Of a stretch of DNA of 64,000 nt, positions 7,439 to 16,578 are shown one piece after another. Origin of the DNA: Tidjanibacter sp. (GTDB lineage Bacteria > Bacteroidota > Bacteroidia > Bacteroidales > Rikenellaceae). The notes below the pieces were generated by a model, which was not told the DNA's origin, ran no database searches, and saw nothing but the letters and a program-made list of their open reading frames with translations. The stretch is from assembly GCA_017503805.1 (NCBI GenBank), contig JAFVSJ010000016.1:62001-126000 (forward strand), in the 5' to 3' direction. The position numbers were made by a program, and so were the translations under genes. The first letter of the stretch is position 1. The number at the start of each line of letters is the position of its first letter.

Positions 7439-9769
7439 ATGAAGAGACTTTTTTACTTTCTTACAGTTGTGGGTATTGCAGCTTTGACATTTGGTTGCGA
7501 GCCCGAACCAGTAGACCCCAATGTGCAAATTACAACTGCGGAGGTTACTGAAATCACCGAAACCAGTGCAGTAAGTGGTGGTAATATCACCTACGATGGC
7601 GGCGCAGCAATTACTGTTCGCGGTATCTGCTGGGCGGCAGGCAAAGAACTCCCCACCATTGCTGACAACAAAACCGAAGATGGCAAAGGTGCCGGCGAGT
7701 GGACATCTAACATTACCGGTTTGGAGGTAGGTACTATTTACTATGTTCGTGCATATGCTCAAAACACCAACGGCGTATGGTACGGCGAGGCTAAACAGTT
7801 CACAACCCTTTCGACCGTTCCCGTGGTTACTACCACATCTATGAGTAATGTAACCTTCGAGACCGCCACTACCGGTGGTACCATCGTAGCAGACGGTGGC
7901 GAGGAGATAACCGCTTGTGGCGTATGCTGGGGCACTACCGAGAACCCCGACCTTAGCGGTCTTTACACCATTGACGAGCCCACCGACGGCGTATTCGTAT
8001 CGGAAATCGACGGCTTGGAGCCCGATATGACCTACTATGTTCGCGCATACGCGACCAATAAGAATGGTACTGCTTATGGCGAGCAGGTTACCTTCTCGAC
8101 TTCGACAGAGCCTACCGTAGAGGTGGAAGACGCAGCGTTGCAGGCATACCTCATTGAGAACTTCGACCTTTCGAACGATGGCAAGTTGCAGATTAGCGAG
8201 GCCGAGACCGTTGTTAGCATCGAGGCTCCCGAGCGTGGCATCACCACTCTTGCAGGTATTGAAAAACTCACCGCTTTGAAAGAGTTGCGCTTGCAGTTCA
8301 ATAACCTCACCGAGGCAGACCTCTCGAAGAACCCCGGTTTGGAGATTGTTTGGCTCTTCAACAACCCCAACCTTGTATCTATCAACACCACAGGCTTGGA
8401 GAATCTGAAATATCTCCACGCTTACGAAACCGCACTTACCGGTGTGAATGTTGAGGATAACATCCAGCTCATCGAGCTCAACATCCACCACACTCAGGTA
8501 TCTGAGATTAATGTGGCAAACAACCCCCAGCTCGCTATTCTCGCGTTGCAGTTTACCAATGTGAAGAATATCGATGTTAGCAACCACACCGCACTCAGTG
8601 GCCTGTGGGCAGACAACTCGTCGCTTGAAACCCTCAACATTCAGGGCTGTACCGCTCTCTCTGAGTGCTATGTTCAGCAGTCGAGAGTTCAGAATGTAGA
8701 CGCACACGGATTGGAGAACCTCAGAATTCTCTGGTGCTGGGAGCGCAATGAGGGTGTAACCGGTGGTATTGTAAATGTAGATGGCTGTAAATCGCTTACT
8801 CACCTCTATGCTCAGGCTTCGCGTTGGGATAGCGTAAGTGTTACCGGTTGCGAGTCGTTGCAGGTATTCAACGCATACTGGACAGGCACTAGAACCATTG
8901 ATGTTTCGGCCTTGGTAAATTGTACCGAGATTAACCTCGACCAGGCTCCTTTGGAAGAATTCATCATTCCCGAGAATGGCTTCCCCGCATTGCTGTACCT
9001 CAATATCCACGGCAACAAACTCAGCTCGGTAGATTTGAAGAACTCTATGGCTCTCAAATGGTTCCACTGCGGCAATGCGACCAATCTCACCTCTATCAAT
9101 GTTAGCGGTTGCTCGGCTTTGGAGGAGGCTTATGTTATGCAGAACCCCGCACTCTTGGCAACCAACTTCTCGAATCTGCCCGCATTGAAAGTTGTATGGC
9201 AGTTCCAGAACAGTTCGATGAAATCGACCACCTTCGAAGGTAGCTCTTCGCTTACCTACATGGATATGAACTCTTCGCCCGTTGAGTGTGATATGAACTT
9301 TGTTGATATGCCTCTGCTTACCACAACCGTATGCTGGGGTACCAATGTGGGCAAAGTAACCTACAAAAACTGCCCCACTCTCGACCACATCAACTACGAG
9401 GATATCAACCTCTGGGAGGGTAACAGCGTAGATGAAATCACCTTCGAGAACTGCCCCTTGCTCCGCGACATCCGCCTCATCAACACCAACCTTACAGATG
9501 TTTCGATGAATCTTCCCGGTTTGGTTTACCTCGCAGTGCGCGACAGCCAGAAGTTGGAGAACATTACCCTCAATACTCCCCTTCTGAACGAGTTCTGGGG
9601 CTTCACCTGCAACTTCACTACCGTTGACGTTAGCCAGTGCGCAGACCATATGATTATTGTAAACCTCGACAATAATGTAAATTGCACCACCCTCTACAAG
9701 CGTGCAAACCAGATTATTGATACCGTAGCACTCAACAACACCAACAACTGCGAGGTTGTAGCACGCTAA
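7439..9769 (+). CDS. Surface lipoprotein with two FnIII-like domains and leucine-rich repeats
   Basis: The 776-residue protein has a lipoprotein signal (M-K-R-L-F-Y-F-L, ending in G-C at residue 20). Two related beta-sandwich repeats follow at about 25-125 and 125-222, each with S/T-G-G-x-I, a G-x-C-W motif and Y-Y-V-R-A-Y-A. From about 232 to the end run irregular leucine-rich repeats (for example L-K-E-L-R-L-Q-F-N-N-L). It is the first gene of the sugar locus, 150 bases before susC, where a surface glycan-binding lipoprotein would be expected, although known levan-binding proteins (BT1761 type) follow susD. Binding of the locus substrate at the cell surface is inferred. No enzymatic motif is seen. 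Confidence 0.8.
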   Translation: MKRLFYFLTVVGIAALTFGCEPEPVDPNVQITTAEVTEITETSAVSGGNITYDGGAAITVRGICWAAGKELPTIADNKTEDGKGAGEWTSNITGLEVGTIYYVRAYAQNTNGVWYGEAKQFTTLSTVPVVTTTSMSNVTFETATTGGTIVADGGEEITACGVCWGTTENPDLSGLYTIDEPTDGVFVSEIDGLEPDMTYYVRAYATNKNGTAYGEQVTFSTSTEPTVEVEDAALQAYLIENFDLSNDGKLQISEAETVVSIEAPERGITTLAGIEKLTALKELRLQFNNLTEADLSKNPGLEIVWLFNNPNLVSINTTGLENLKYLHAYETALTGVNVEDNIQLIELNIHHTQVSEINVANNPQLAILALQFTNVKNIDVSNHTALSGLWADNSSLETLNIQGCTALSECYVQQSRVQNVDAHGLENLRILWCWERNEGVTGGIVNVDGCKSLTHLYAQASRWDSVSVTGCESLQVFNAYWTGTRTIDVSALVNCTEINLDQAPLEEFIIPENGFPALLYLNIHGNKLSSVDLKNSMALKWFHCGNATNLTSINVSGCSALEEAYVMQNPALLATNFSNLPALKVVWQFQNSSMKSTTFEGSSSLTYMDMNSSPVECDMNFVDMPLLTTTVCWGTNVGKVTYKNCPTLDHINYEDINLWEGNSVDEITFENCPLLRDIRLINTNLTDVSMNLPGLVYLAVRDSQKLENITLNTPLLNEFWGFTCNFTTVDVSQCADHMIIVNLDNNVNCTTLYKRANQIIDTVALNNTNNCEVVAR

Positions 9770-9820
9770 TCATTTACACTTCTAGCGCGGGCTTTTGCCC
9801 CACAGAAGAAGTTCTAACCC

Positions 9821-9871
9821 ATATATTATCCTCCCTGCCCTGCTTTCGCAAAAGCGGGGAGGATAATATAT
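9821..9871. repeat. Long inverted repeat between first lipoprotein and susC
   Basis: An 18-pair stem, nearly perfect (arms ATATATTATCCTCC... at 9821-9838 and ...GGAGGATAATATAT at 9854-9871), has a 15-base loop. The 3' arm is followed by A/T-rich but not T-only sequence. It may act as an attenuator, a partial terminator or an mRNA-stabilising hairpin separating expression of the first gene from susC. Confidence 0.7.
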
Positions 9872-9920
9872 ATCTATAACTCTCATAATAAAAGATTTAC
9901 AACCCAATAATAACGGCGTT

Positions 9921-12900
9921 ATGAAGAAAAGTTTACACGCATTTTATAGGGCTATGATAATGGTGCTGATACTCGTACAGAGCAACGGAGTATTGGCACA
10001 ATCGGCAGGTACGCTCAGCGGTATGGTTGTCGATATTGACGGCAACCCAATGGTGGGTACAAGCGTTACCATCAAAGACAAGGCCAACGGAACCATAGTA
10101 TCAGTCGATGGTTCTTATACTCTTTCGGGAGTAGTAAAGGGCGATATTGTACTTTATGAATATCTCGGCTACCAAACAGTGGAGTTGGAGTATACCTCCC
10201 AAAAAACACATAATGTGGTTATGCGTTCCTCGGGTCAGGTGCTCGAAGATGTGGTGGTCGTAGGCTACGGTGTGCAGAAGAAGGAGACCGTAACAGGTGC
10301 TCTATCGCAACTCGCACCCGAAAAACTCGAAAGCCGTCCCAGTGTAACACTCTCCAATGTACTGGGTGGCTCGATGCCCGGTATTATCAGCCGCCAATCG
10401 ACAGGTGAGCCCGGCAATGACTATGCTACCATATACATTAGGGGTATGGCAACATGGGGCGACAAAGCTCCTCTGATTATGGTTGATGGCGTTGAACGCG
10501 ACCTCAATCTCATAAACCCCCAAGAGATTGAGAGTTTCACAATCCTCAAAGATGCCTCTGCAACGGCCGTATATGGCGTAAGGGGTGCAAATGGTGTTAT
10601 CCTTATTAACACCAAAAAAGGCTCTATGGGCGCTCCCAAAGTGACTATCCGTACGGAGTGGGCAAGTCTGGAAGGACTCCGTTTCCCTCAATATATCAAC
10701 GCTTACGAGTTTGCTTCGCTTATGTGTGAGGCTGTAACTCACGCAAAGGGTGAAGGTGCAACTCTTCCCTGGAAGCCCGAAGAGTTGCAAAAATTCCAAG
10801 ACGGTAGTGACCCCTACCTCTATCCCAATGTAAACTGGATTGATGAGGTGCTCAACCGCACAGCAAACCAGACCATCAACAATGTAAACATCTCGGGCGG
10901 TAACGAAATCATCCGATATTTCCTCAATGTGGGATACACCAGCCAGAGCGGTCTTTTCAAAGAGGACCCCTCCTACAAGTATCGCACAAACACCCGCTCC
11001 GACCGCTATAACTTCCGCTCCAACACGGATGTTAATATCACCAAAGATTTGGTTTTCAACCTCTCGCTCGGTGGTATCTTCCAAGACAAAACCTATCCCG
11101 GCACTGCTTCGAACACCATCTTTGCTGCAATGCGTCAGAACTCACCAATCTCGTCGCCCGTGCGCAACCCCGACGGTACCCCTGGTAGTGGTGCTTCGGC
11201 TATTGTGCTAAACCCTTGGGCTCTTACAACACAGAGTGGTTATGCAAAACAGTTCATCTCGACCATTCAGAGTACGGCAAACATCCGCTGGGACCTCTCT
11301 AATCTGGTGACTGAAGGTTTGTCTTTCTCATCGAAGTTCTCATACGATATGGTGTACGCCAATTACAGCAACCGCTACATCAGCTATGGTATGAAGCGTT
11401 ATATGGGTAAAGATGAGAATGGCGAAGATCTCTACAATGTTGTTCGCGAGCAGGGTAGTATGGCGTATAGTTTCTCTAACTCCTCTAATCGCTCCTACTA
11501 CTTCGACCTCGGACTAAATTGGGCACGAACATTCAACGAGGACCACAACCTCTCGGCAATGGTGCTCTTCAATCGTCGTGACCACAAAGACCTCACCGCC
11601 GGTTCCTCAATTCTCAACCTTCCCTATCGTCAGCAAGGTTTGGCTGGTCGTATGACCTATGACTATGCCCACCGATATATGGCGGAGTTTAACTTCGGCT
11701 ACAATGGTTCGGAGAACTTCAAAAAAGGCAATCGCTATGGTCTATTCCCATCGGTATCGCTCGGTTGGGTTGTGTCGGATGAGGACATCTGGCAGAGGCT
11801 CTTCGGCGATGCTGTTTATTTGAAGTTGCGCGGTTCGTATGGTATTGTTGGTAACGACAAGATTAGTAACGACAGGTTCCTCTACATCTCGACAGTAACC
11901 TACGGCAATGGTGCACTCTTTGGCACCACCCAGCAGTCCTATGGCGGCATTTTCGAGGGCAAACTCGCAGCCGATGTAACCTGGGAGAAGGCCTACAAAA
12001 CCGACTTGGGTTTCGATTTGAGGCTCTTTGATGACGCTCTTACCATCCAAGTTGACCTTTTCAATGAGGATCGTAAGGATATCTTGCTCACTCGTGGTAC
12101 TATTCCAATCGTTACGGGTATTACGGCTGCTACTTACGCCAACCTTGGCGAGGTTAATAACAAGGGTTTGGATGCAATGTTGGAGTTCAAAAAGACCTTC
12201 GACAATGGTTTGTTCTTCTCTGCATATGCAAACTACACCTATGCACATAATGTCATAATTGAGGACGATTCGCCACAGGCAAAGTGGAGCTATCAGAACA
12301 CTCGTGGCACGAGCATCGGTCAGCCACTCGTTTATGAGGCAATTGGATTCTTTGAGGATGAGAATGATATCAAAAACTCGCCCACACAGAAACTTGCAAA
12401 GAACGTCTATCCCGGCGATGTTAAGTACAAAGACCAAAACAGGGACGGCGTGATTGATGCCTACGACCGCATTTATCTTAAAGAGGGCAGCTATGCTCGT
12501 ATGCCCGAGGTTATGTTTGGTTTTGGTTTCTCGCTCGCGTATGGTCAGTGGGATTGCTCTCTCGGATTTACCGGTGCGACAAATACCAATATGTTCCTCA
12601 CGAGTGAGGATATGTGGCCCTACTCGTTGGAGTATCCTCGATATAACATCTCGCGTGAATACTATGCCAATCGTTGGATTCCCGGTGCAGACAATACAAA
12701 TGCCAAATATCCGGCGGTTATTGATGGCAATAGCCCCAACAACTATGTACTCAGCACTCTGTATATGAGAGATGCAAGTTATCTAAAACTCAAAAATGCA
12801 GAGATTGGCTATCGTCTTACAGAGCGTGCTTCACGAATGCTGGGCATCGAAGGCGCAAGGGTTTTTGTGAATGGTATCAACCTCCTGTGTTTTGACCACC

Positions 12901-12989
12901 TCGGATTTGTGGATCCCGAAGTGGATAGCGGTACGGGTAACTATCCCCAACAGCGCACTATCAACATCGGTTGCCAGATTGATTTCTAA
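9921..12989 (+). CDS. SusC-like TonB-dependent outer-membrane receptor
   Basis: This 1022-residue protein is the beta-barrel transporter of the locus. It has an N-terminal signal peptide (cleavage near V-L-A-Q, about residue 27), a carboxypeptidase-regulatory-like domain (about 30-110, starting L-S-G-M-V-V-D), the TonB-box-like D-V-V-V-V-G-Y-G (about 110-117), a plug domain (about 118-235, with the SusC hallmark R-G-M and V-Y-G-V-R-G-A-N-G-V-I-L-I) and a 22-strand barrel ending in Q-I-D-F. The C-terminal aromatic residue is typical of outer-membrane insertion. It is followed after 28 bases by susD. By analogy with fructan loci it would import fructo-oligosaccharides energised by TonB. Confidence 0.95.
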   Translation: MKKSLHAFYRAMIMVLILVQSNGVLAQSAGTLSGMVVDIDGNPMVGTSVTIKDKANGTIVSVDGSYTLSGVVKGDIVLYEYLGYQTVELEYTSQKTHNVVMRSSGQVLEDVVVVGYGVQKKETVTGALSQLAPEKLESRPSVTLSNVLGGSMPGIISRQSTGEPGNDYATIYIRGMATWGDKAPLIMVDGVERDLNLINPQEIESFTILKDASATAVYGVRGANGVILINTKKGSMGAPKVTIRTEWASLEGLRFPQYINAYEFASLMCEAVTHAKGEGATLPWKPEELQKFQDGSDPYLYPNVNWIDEVLNRTANQTINNVNISGGNEIIRYFLNVGYTSQSGLFKEDPSYKYRTNTRSDRYNFRSNTDVNITKDLVFNLSLGGIFQDKTYPGTASNTIFAAMRQNSPISSPVRNPDGTPGSGASAIVLNPWALTTQSGYAKQFISTIQSTANIRWDLSNLVTEGLSFSSKFSYDMVYANYSNRYISYGMKRYMGKDENGEDLYNVVREQGSMAYSFSNSSNRSYYFDLGLNWARTFNEDHNLSAMVLFNRRDHKDLTAGSSILNLPYRQQGLAGRMTYDYAHRYMAEFNFGYNGSENFKKGNRYGLFPSVSLGWVVSDEDIWQRLFGDAVYLKLRGSYGIVGNDKISNDRFLYISTVTYGNGALFGTTQQSYGGIFEGKLAADVTWEKAYKTDLGFDLRLFDDALTIQVDLFNEDRKDILLTRGTIPIVTGITAATYANLGEVNNKGLDAMLEFKKTFDNGLFFSAYANYTYAHNVIIEDDSPQAKWSYQNTRGTSIGQPLVYEAIGFFEDENDIKNSPTQKLAKNVYPGDVKYKDQNRDGVIDAYDRIYLKEGSYARMPEVMFGFGFSLAYGQWDCSLGFTGATNTNMFLTSEDMWPYSLEYPRYNISREYYANRWIPGADNTNAKYPAVIDGNSPNNYVLSTLYMRDASYLKLKNAEIGYRLTERASRMLGIEGARVFVNGINLLCFDHLGFVDPEVDSGTGNYPQQRTINIGCQIDF

Positions 12990-13017
12990 CCTCCTCATAT
13001 AATTCAGACAAAAGACT

Positions 13018-14832
13018 ATGAATAAGATATATCGTTTGCTCGCTATTGCAGCGCTACTGTTTGGAACATTATCTTGCGAGTCGTTTGAGGACTACCTCGA
13101 AAAGACTCCCGATGATGATATGACCAAAGACGAAGTCTTTACCAATCCCGAATGGACTCGTCAGTGGCTTTGGAACTGCTACTCGTGGCTTCCCTCGGAG
13201 GCGAATTTTGCCGATGATGGTGCTTGGCGTTCGCCTTTTACAGGCGGTTGCGATGAGATGGAGATTGCCTTTGGTGCCTCCTATGCTCACCTTATCAACG
13301 CCGGCTCTTGGAATGCCACCAATATCACTCGCGTACCCGTGTGGGCGGAGACCTATTGTTCGTTGAGGAGTATCAACACCTTCCTTGAAAACATCTCGGG
13401 CGTGCCCAATATGGACACAGCCGAGAAGAATGAGCTCACCGGTGAGGCATATTTCCTCAGGGCATTTATGCACTTCCTTTCATTGAGGGTCTATGGTCCT
13501 ATCCCCATTATTGACTATGTGGTGGCTACCGATGATGATTGGAGCGCTATCGTGCGCAAGCCCTACGACTATTGCGTTGAGGCTATTGTAAAGGATTGCG
13601 AAGATGCGTATGCATTGTTGCCCACCAAACGAGCAACAACCGAGTATGGTCGTCCAATCAAGGCTGCTGCTTATGCACTGCGTGCGCGTGTACTGCTCTA
13701 CGCAGCAAGCCCTCTCTTCAACGGCAATACCGAGTTGGCAGGTTTGAAAGACCCCGACACGGGCGAAAACCTCATTTCGCAAACCTACGACAAAAAGAAG
13801 TGGGAGCGTGCTGTTACTGCACAAAAGGATGCGCTCAAAGCCTTCGAGGCTGCGGGTTTGAAACTCCATTACAGTGCATCGCAAGACCCTATGCAGAACT
13901 ACGAAGAGGTCTTTGTGAAGAACTGGAACGACGAGATTATTTGGGCTAAAAATATGGGCAACTATTGGCACCATATGTGGTGTTCCGACCCAATCAGCTA
14001 TGGCTGTCCTTCGATTTTCAACCCCACACAAGAGTTGGTCGATGCCTACCAAATGGCCAATGGCGAGTCGCCCATCCTCGGTTATGAGGCAGATGGCTTA
14101 ACCCCCATCATAAACCCCGCTGCAGGTTATGTGGAGAACGGCAACACCTCTTCGGCAAGCGCCCAAGGCTATTGGCCCGCAGGTGTTAGGAATATGTATG
14201 TCAATCGTGAGCCCCGTTTCTATGCAAGTATCAACTTTGCAGGTCAGACTTGGAAGCATGACCATACACTTGAATTGTGGTACAATGGTATGGATGGTAA
14301 GAAATATGGCTCTTCGGACTATTGCAAGACCGGTTATTTGATGCGCAAGCACAACGACATCAACATCACCTCTAATCCCTTTGTGGCAACCAAAACCACT
14401 TGGACCTATTTCCGCGTGGGCGAGTTCTACCTCAACCTTGCAGAGGCTATCAACGAGTATTATGGCCCAACGGAGGAGTGCTATGAGGCTATAAATGCCA
14501 TCCGCGAAAGGGCTGGTCTGCCCGAACTCCCCGAAAACCTTACACAAGAGCAGATGAGGGAGAAGATTCGCCACGAAAGGCGTATTGAACTTGCCTTTGA
14601 AAACCACCGTTTCTTCGATGTTCGTCGTTGGAAAATCGCTCCCCAGACCGAAGGCAGGGCTGTCCACTGCCTCAACATTATGGAGGGTTCTTCGGTGAGT
14701 GACAACTCTTTCTACGAGAGGGTTAAATGCGAGGATCGAGTATTTGAGTCACCGACTCACTATTTCTTCCCCATAGCCCAGGGTGAGGTTGATAAAAATC
14801 CCAACCGATTGGTTCAGAATCTTGGGTGGTAG
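13018..14832 (+). CDS. SusD/RagB-like surface glycan-binding lipoprotein
   Basis: SusD proteins are alpha-helical, TPR-rich lids on SusC that deliver glycans to the barrel. The 604-residue protein has a lipoprotein signal with Cys20 (L-S-C-E-S), the N-terminal SusD region (F-E-D-Y-L-E-K-T-P), helix pairs including L-T-G-E-A-Y-F-L-R-A-F-M-H, and the C-terminal R-R-I-E-L-A-F-E-N-H-R-F-F-D-V-R-R-W signature shared by SusD/RagB. It immediately follows susC and precedes two GH172 genes, consistent with one operon. Ligand identity is inferred from the neighbouring fructose genes. Confidence 0.95.
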   Translation: MNKIYRLLAIAALLFGTLSCESFEDYLEKTPDDDMTKDEVFTNPEWTRQWLWNCYSWLPSEANFADDGAWRSPFTGGCDEMEIAFGASYAHLINAGSWNATNITRVPVWAETYCSLRSINTFLENISGVPNMDTAEKNELTGEAYFLRAFMHFLSLRVYGPIPIIDYVVATDDDWSAIVRKPYDYCVEAIVKDCEDAYALLPTKRATTEYGRPIKAAAYALRARVLLYAASPLFNGNTELAGLKDPDTGENLISQTYDKKKWERAVTAQKDALKAFEAAGLKLHYSASQDPMQNYEEVFVKNWNDEIIWAKNMGNYWHHMWCSDPISYGCPSIFNPTQELVDAYQMANGESPILGYEADGLTPIINPAAGYVENGNTSSASAQGYWPAGVRNMYVNREPRFYASINFAGQTWKHDHTLELWYNGMDGKKYGSSDYCKTGYLMRKHNDINITSNPFVATKTTWTYFRVGEFYLNLAEAINEYYGPTEECYEAINAIRERAGLPELPENLTQEQMREKIRHERRIELAFENHRFFDVRRWKIAPQTEGRAVHCLNIMEGSSVSDNSFYERVKCEDRVFESPTHYFFPIAQGEVDKNPNRLVQNLGW

Positions 14833-14862
14833 AAGTTTATTGATGCAAAAACAAAACAGAAT

Positions 14863-16557
14863 ATGAAACGAACAACCATAATATCAGCGGTGTTGGCATC
14901 CCTAATAATCGGGATGCTGACACTCTGTTCTTGTCAGCCGGATGTAGACCCCACCCCACAAGACAAAGAGGTTTGTGAGGTGTGTGGTAAGACAGAATGC
15001 GAATGTGGCGAGAAACCCGAACCGAAGCCGGAGCCTGTTGGCCCTACACTCGTAACTTTCAAAGGTCTTTTGGAGGAGATGGTGTCGGACGATGAGATGA
15101 CACGCTTTCCCTCGGAGGAGTACACCCAACATCAGGCAAGCAGTTACGACCGTCGTTCGGTAACGCCCGACGACCCCGAAAACTGGTTCCGCAACGATGA
15201 TGGTTGGGGGTATGAGCGCTTTGAAAATAAAGAAAACCGACTCGAAAAAGTGATTTTCGAGGAGGATAACCCAGGTGTTATTACCCGCATTTGGCTCACA
15301 TCGTTTGGTAGTACCAATACGGTTATTCGTTTCTACTTCGATGGCGCATTCTCGCCACAGTGGACCGTGTCGAGTTTCGACTTGCAGCAATTCACAGGGG
15401 ATACGGGGGTGAAGCTCGGAGATGGTCTGGTACAACCCGGTAATAATTGGATTCGAGGTAGCGTACTCTACCTGCCAATACCTTACTCCACTTCGTGTAA
15501 GATTACCATTGAGGAACTTACCGATGACCCATACTCCACTTCGCGCTACTACCACATAAACTATCGCCGCTATCGTAAGGATGCAAGGGTTGAGACCTTC
15601 TCTAAAAATCTGCTCGTTGCAAACAAGAGCAAGATAAAGAGTGTGAATGAGGCTTTGCTGAATCCGGCTCCCCGCGTCAATAGCACCTATGAAAACGCAA
15701 TGAAACTCTCTTCGGGAGAACAAAAGGGCTTTGAATTGCCCTCGGGAACAAGGGCTATCTCGCAGTTGAAGGTGTCGCTCACATCCGATGCTCACAATAC
15801 AGCCCTATTGCTTGATAGCATCATCGTTAAGGCAACTTTTGACTCCAATAAAACCGTTGAACTCCCTCTCTCGGAGCTGGCTGGTGTGGGTATCGGAGGC
15901 TATTACCAAAAGAGTATGCGATACACTTCCGATGGCAAAGGCTCAATGTCTGTGCGTTGGATGATGCCCTATCAGTCCGAAGCAAAAATTGAGTATTGCA
16001 ACATCTCGTCGCAAGAGATTAATGTCGCATCCTCCGTATCGCTTGCTGACTACTCGTGGGATGCACGCTCACTCTACTTCCACGCACGCCACAAAGAGGA
16101 AAAAGGCGTAACCGTGAAGTTCTGGTATGACTATGCCAATGGCTATGAGTGGAATTTCACCCGCATCTCGGGAGGTAGGGGTGTATATGTTGGCGACATC
16201 TATACCATTTGTAGCCCCAATTCGGATTGGAATGGCGAAGGTGATGAGAAAATTTGGGTGGATGGAGAGGAATTCCCCTCTCACTACGGAACAGGCGTGG
16301 AGGACTATTTTAGCTTCTGTGGCTATTTCCGCTTCAACGCACCTCAGAGTGGCGAGCCTCGACTTGATGAGCCCAAATTTAAGGGCAACAACACCCACTA
16401 CCGTTGTCGCTTCTTGGACAAAATTCCCTTCTCGCAATCGCTCTATTTCGACTTGGAGATGCAGGGTATGGAGTGTTTGTGCGACCTCGCGAACACGGTA
16501 TTTTGGTATGGTGACGCACAGACGGTAGCAGAAGATATGCCCACAATCGGTTATTAA
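14863..16557 (+). CDS. GH172 (DUF2961) glycoside hydrolase lipoprotein, first copy
   Basis: GH172 enzymes are jelly-roll hydrolases; characterised members act on difructose dianhydride I (alphaFFase1 of Bifidobacterium dentium) and on D-arabinofuranosides. This 564-residue protein has a lipoprotein signal with Cys24, then a short Cys-rich stretch (C-x-x-C-x4-C-x-C, about 38-48) and a Pro/Lys/Glu linker, and the catalytic domain from about 62. The motif G-E-G-D-E with Glu459 and G-T-G-V-E-D-Y with Glu480 are 21 residues apart, the same spacing as the reported nucleophile and acid/base (Glu270/Glu291) of alphaFFase1. Next to it are a paralogue and a GH32 enzyme, so a fructosyl substrate is likely; arabinofuranoside is the alternative. 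Confidence 0.88.
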   Translation: MKRTTIISAVLASLIIGMLTLCSCQPDVDPTPQDKEVCEVCGKTECECGEKPEPKPEPVGPTLVTFKGLLEEMVSDDEMTRFPSEEYTQHQASSYDRRSVTPDDPENWFRNDDGWGYERFENKENRLEKVIFEEDNPGVITRIWLTSFGSTNTVIRFYFDGAFSPQWTVSSFDLQQFTGDTGVKLGDGLVQPGNNWIRGSVLYLPIPYSTSCKITIEELTDDPYSTSRYYHINYRRYRKDARVETFSKNLLVANKSKIKSVNEALLNPAPRVNSTYENAMKLSSGEQKGFELPSGTRAISQLKVSLTSDAHNTALLLDSIIVKATFDSNKTVELPLSELAGVGIGGYYQKSMRYTSDGKGSMSVRWMMPYQSEAKIEYCNISSQEINVASSVSLADYSWDARSLYFHARHKEEKGVTVKFWYDYANGYEWNFTRISGGRGVYVGDIYTICSPNSDWNGEGDEKIWVDGEEFPSHYGTGVEDYFSFCGYFRFNAPQSGEPRLDEPKFKGNNTHYRCRFLDKIPFSQSLYFDLEMQGMECLCDLANTVFWYGDAQTVAEDMPTIGY

Positions 16558-16578
16558 TAAAATTTGAGTTTTTGCAAG

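Noticed and set aside
7418..9649. 743-codon minus-strand open frame opposite the FnIII/LRR lipoprotein
   Set aside because: No recognisable domain and fully antisense to a gene with signal peptide and domain repeats.
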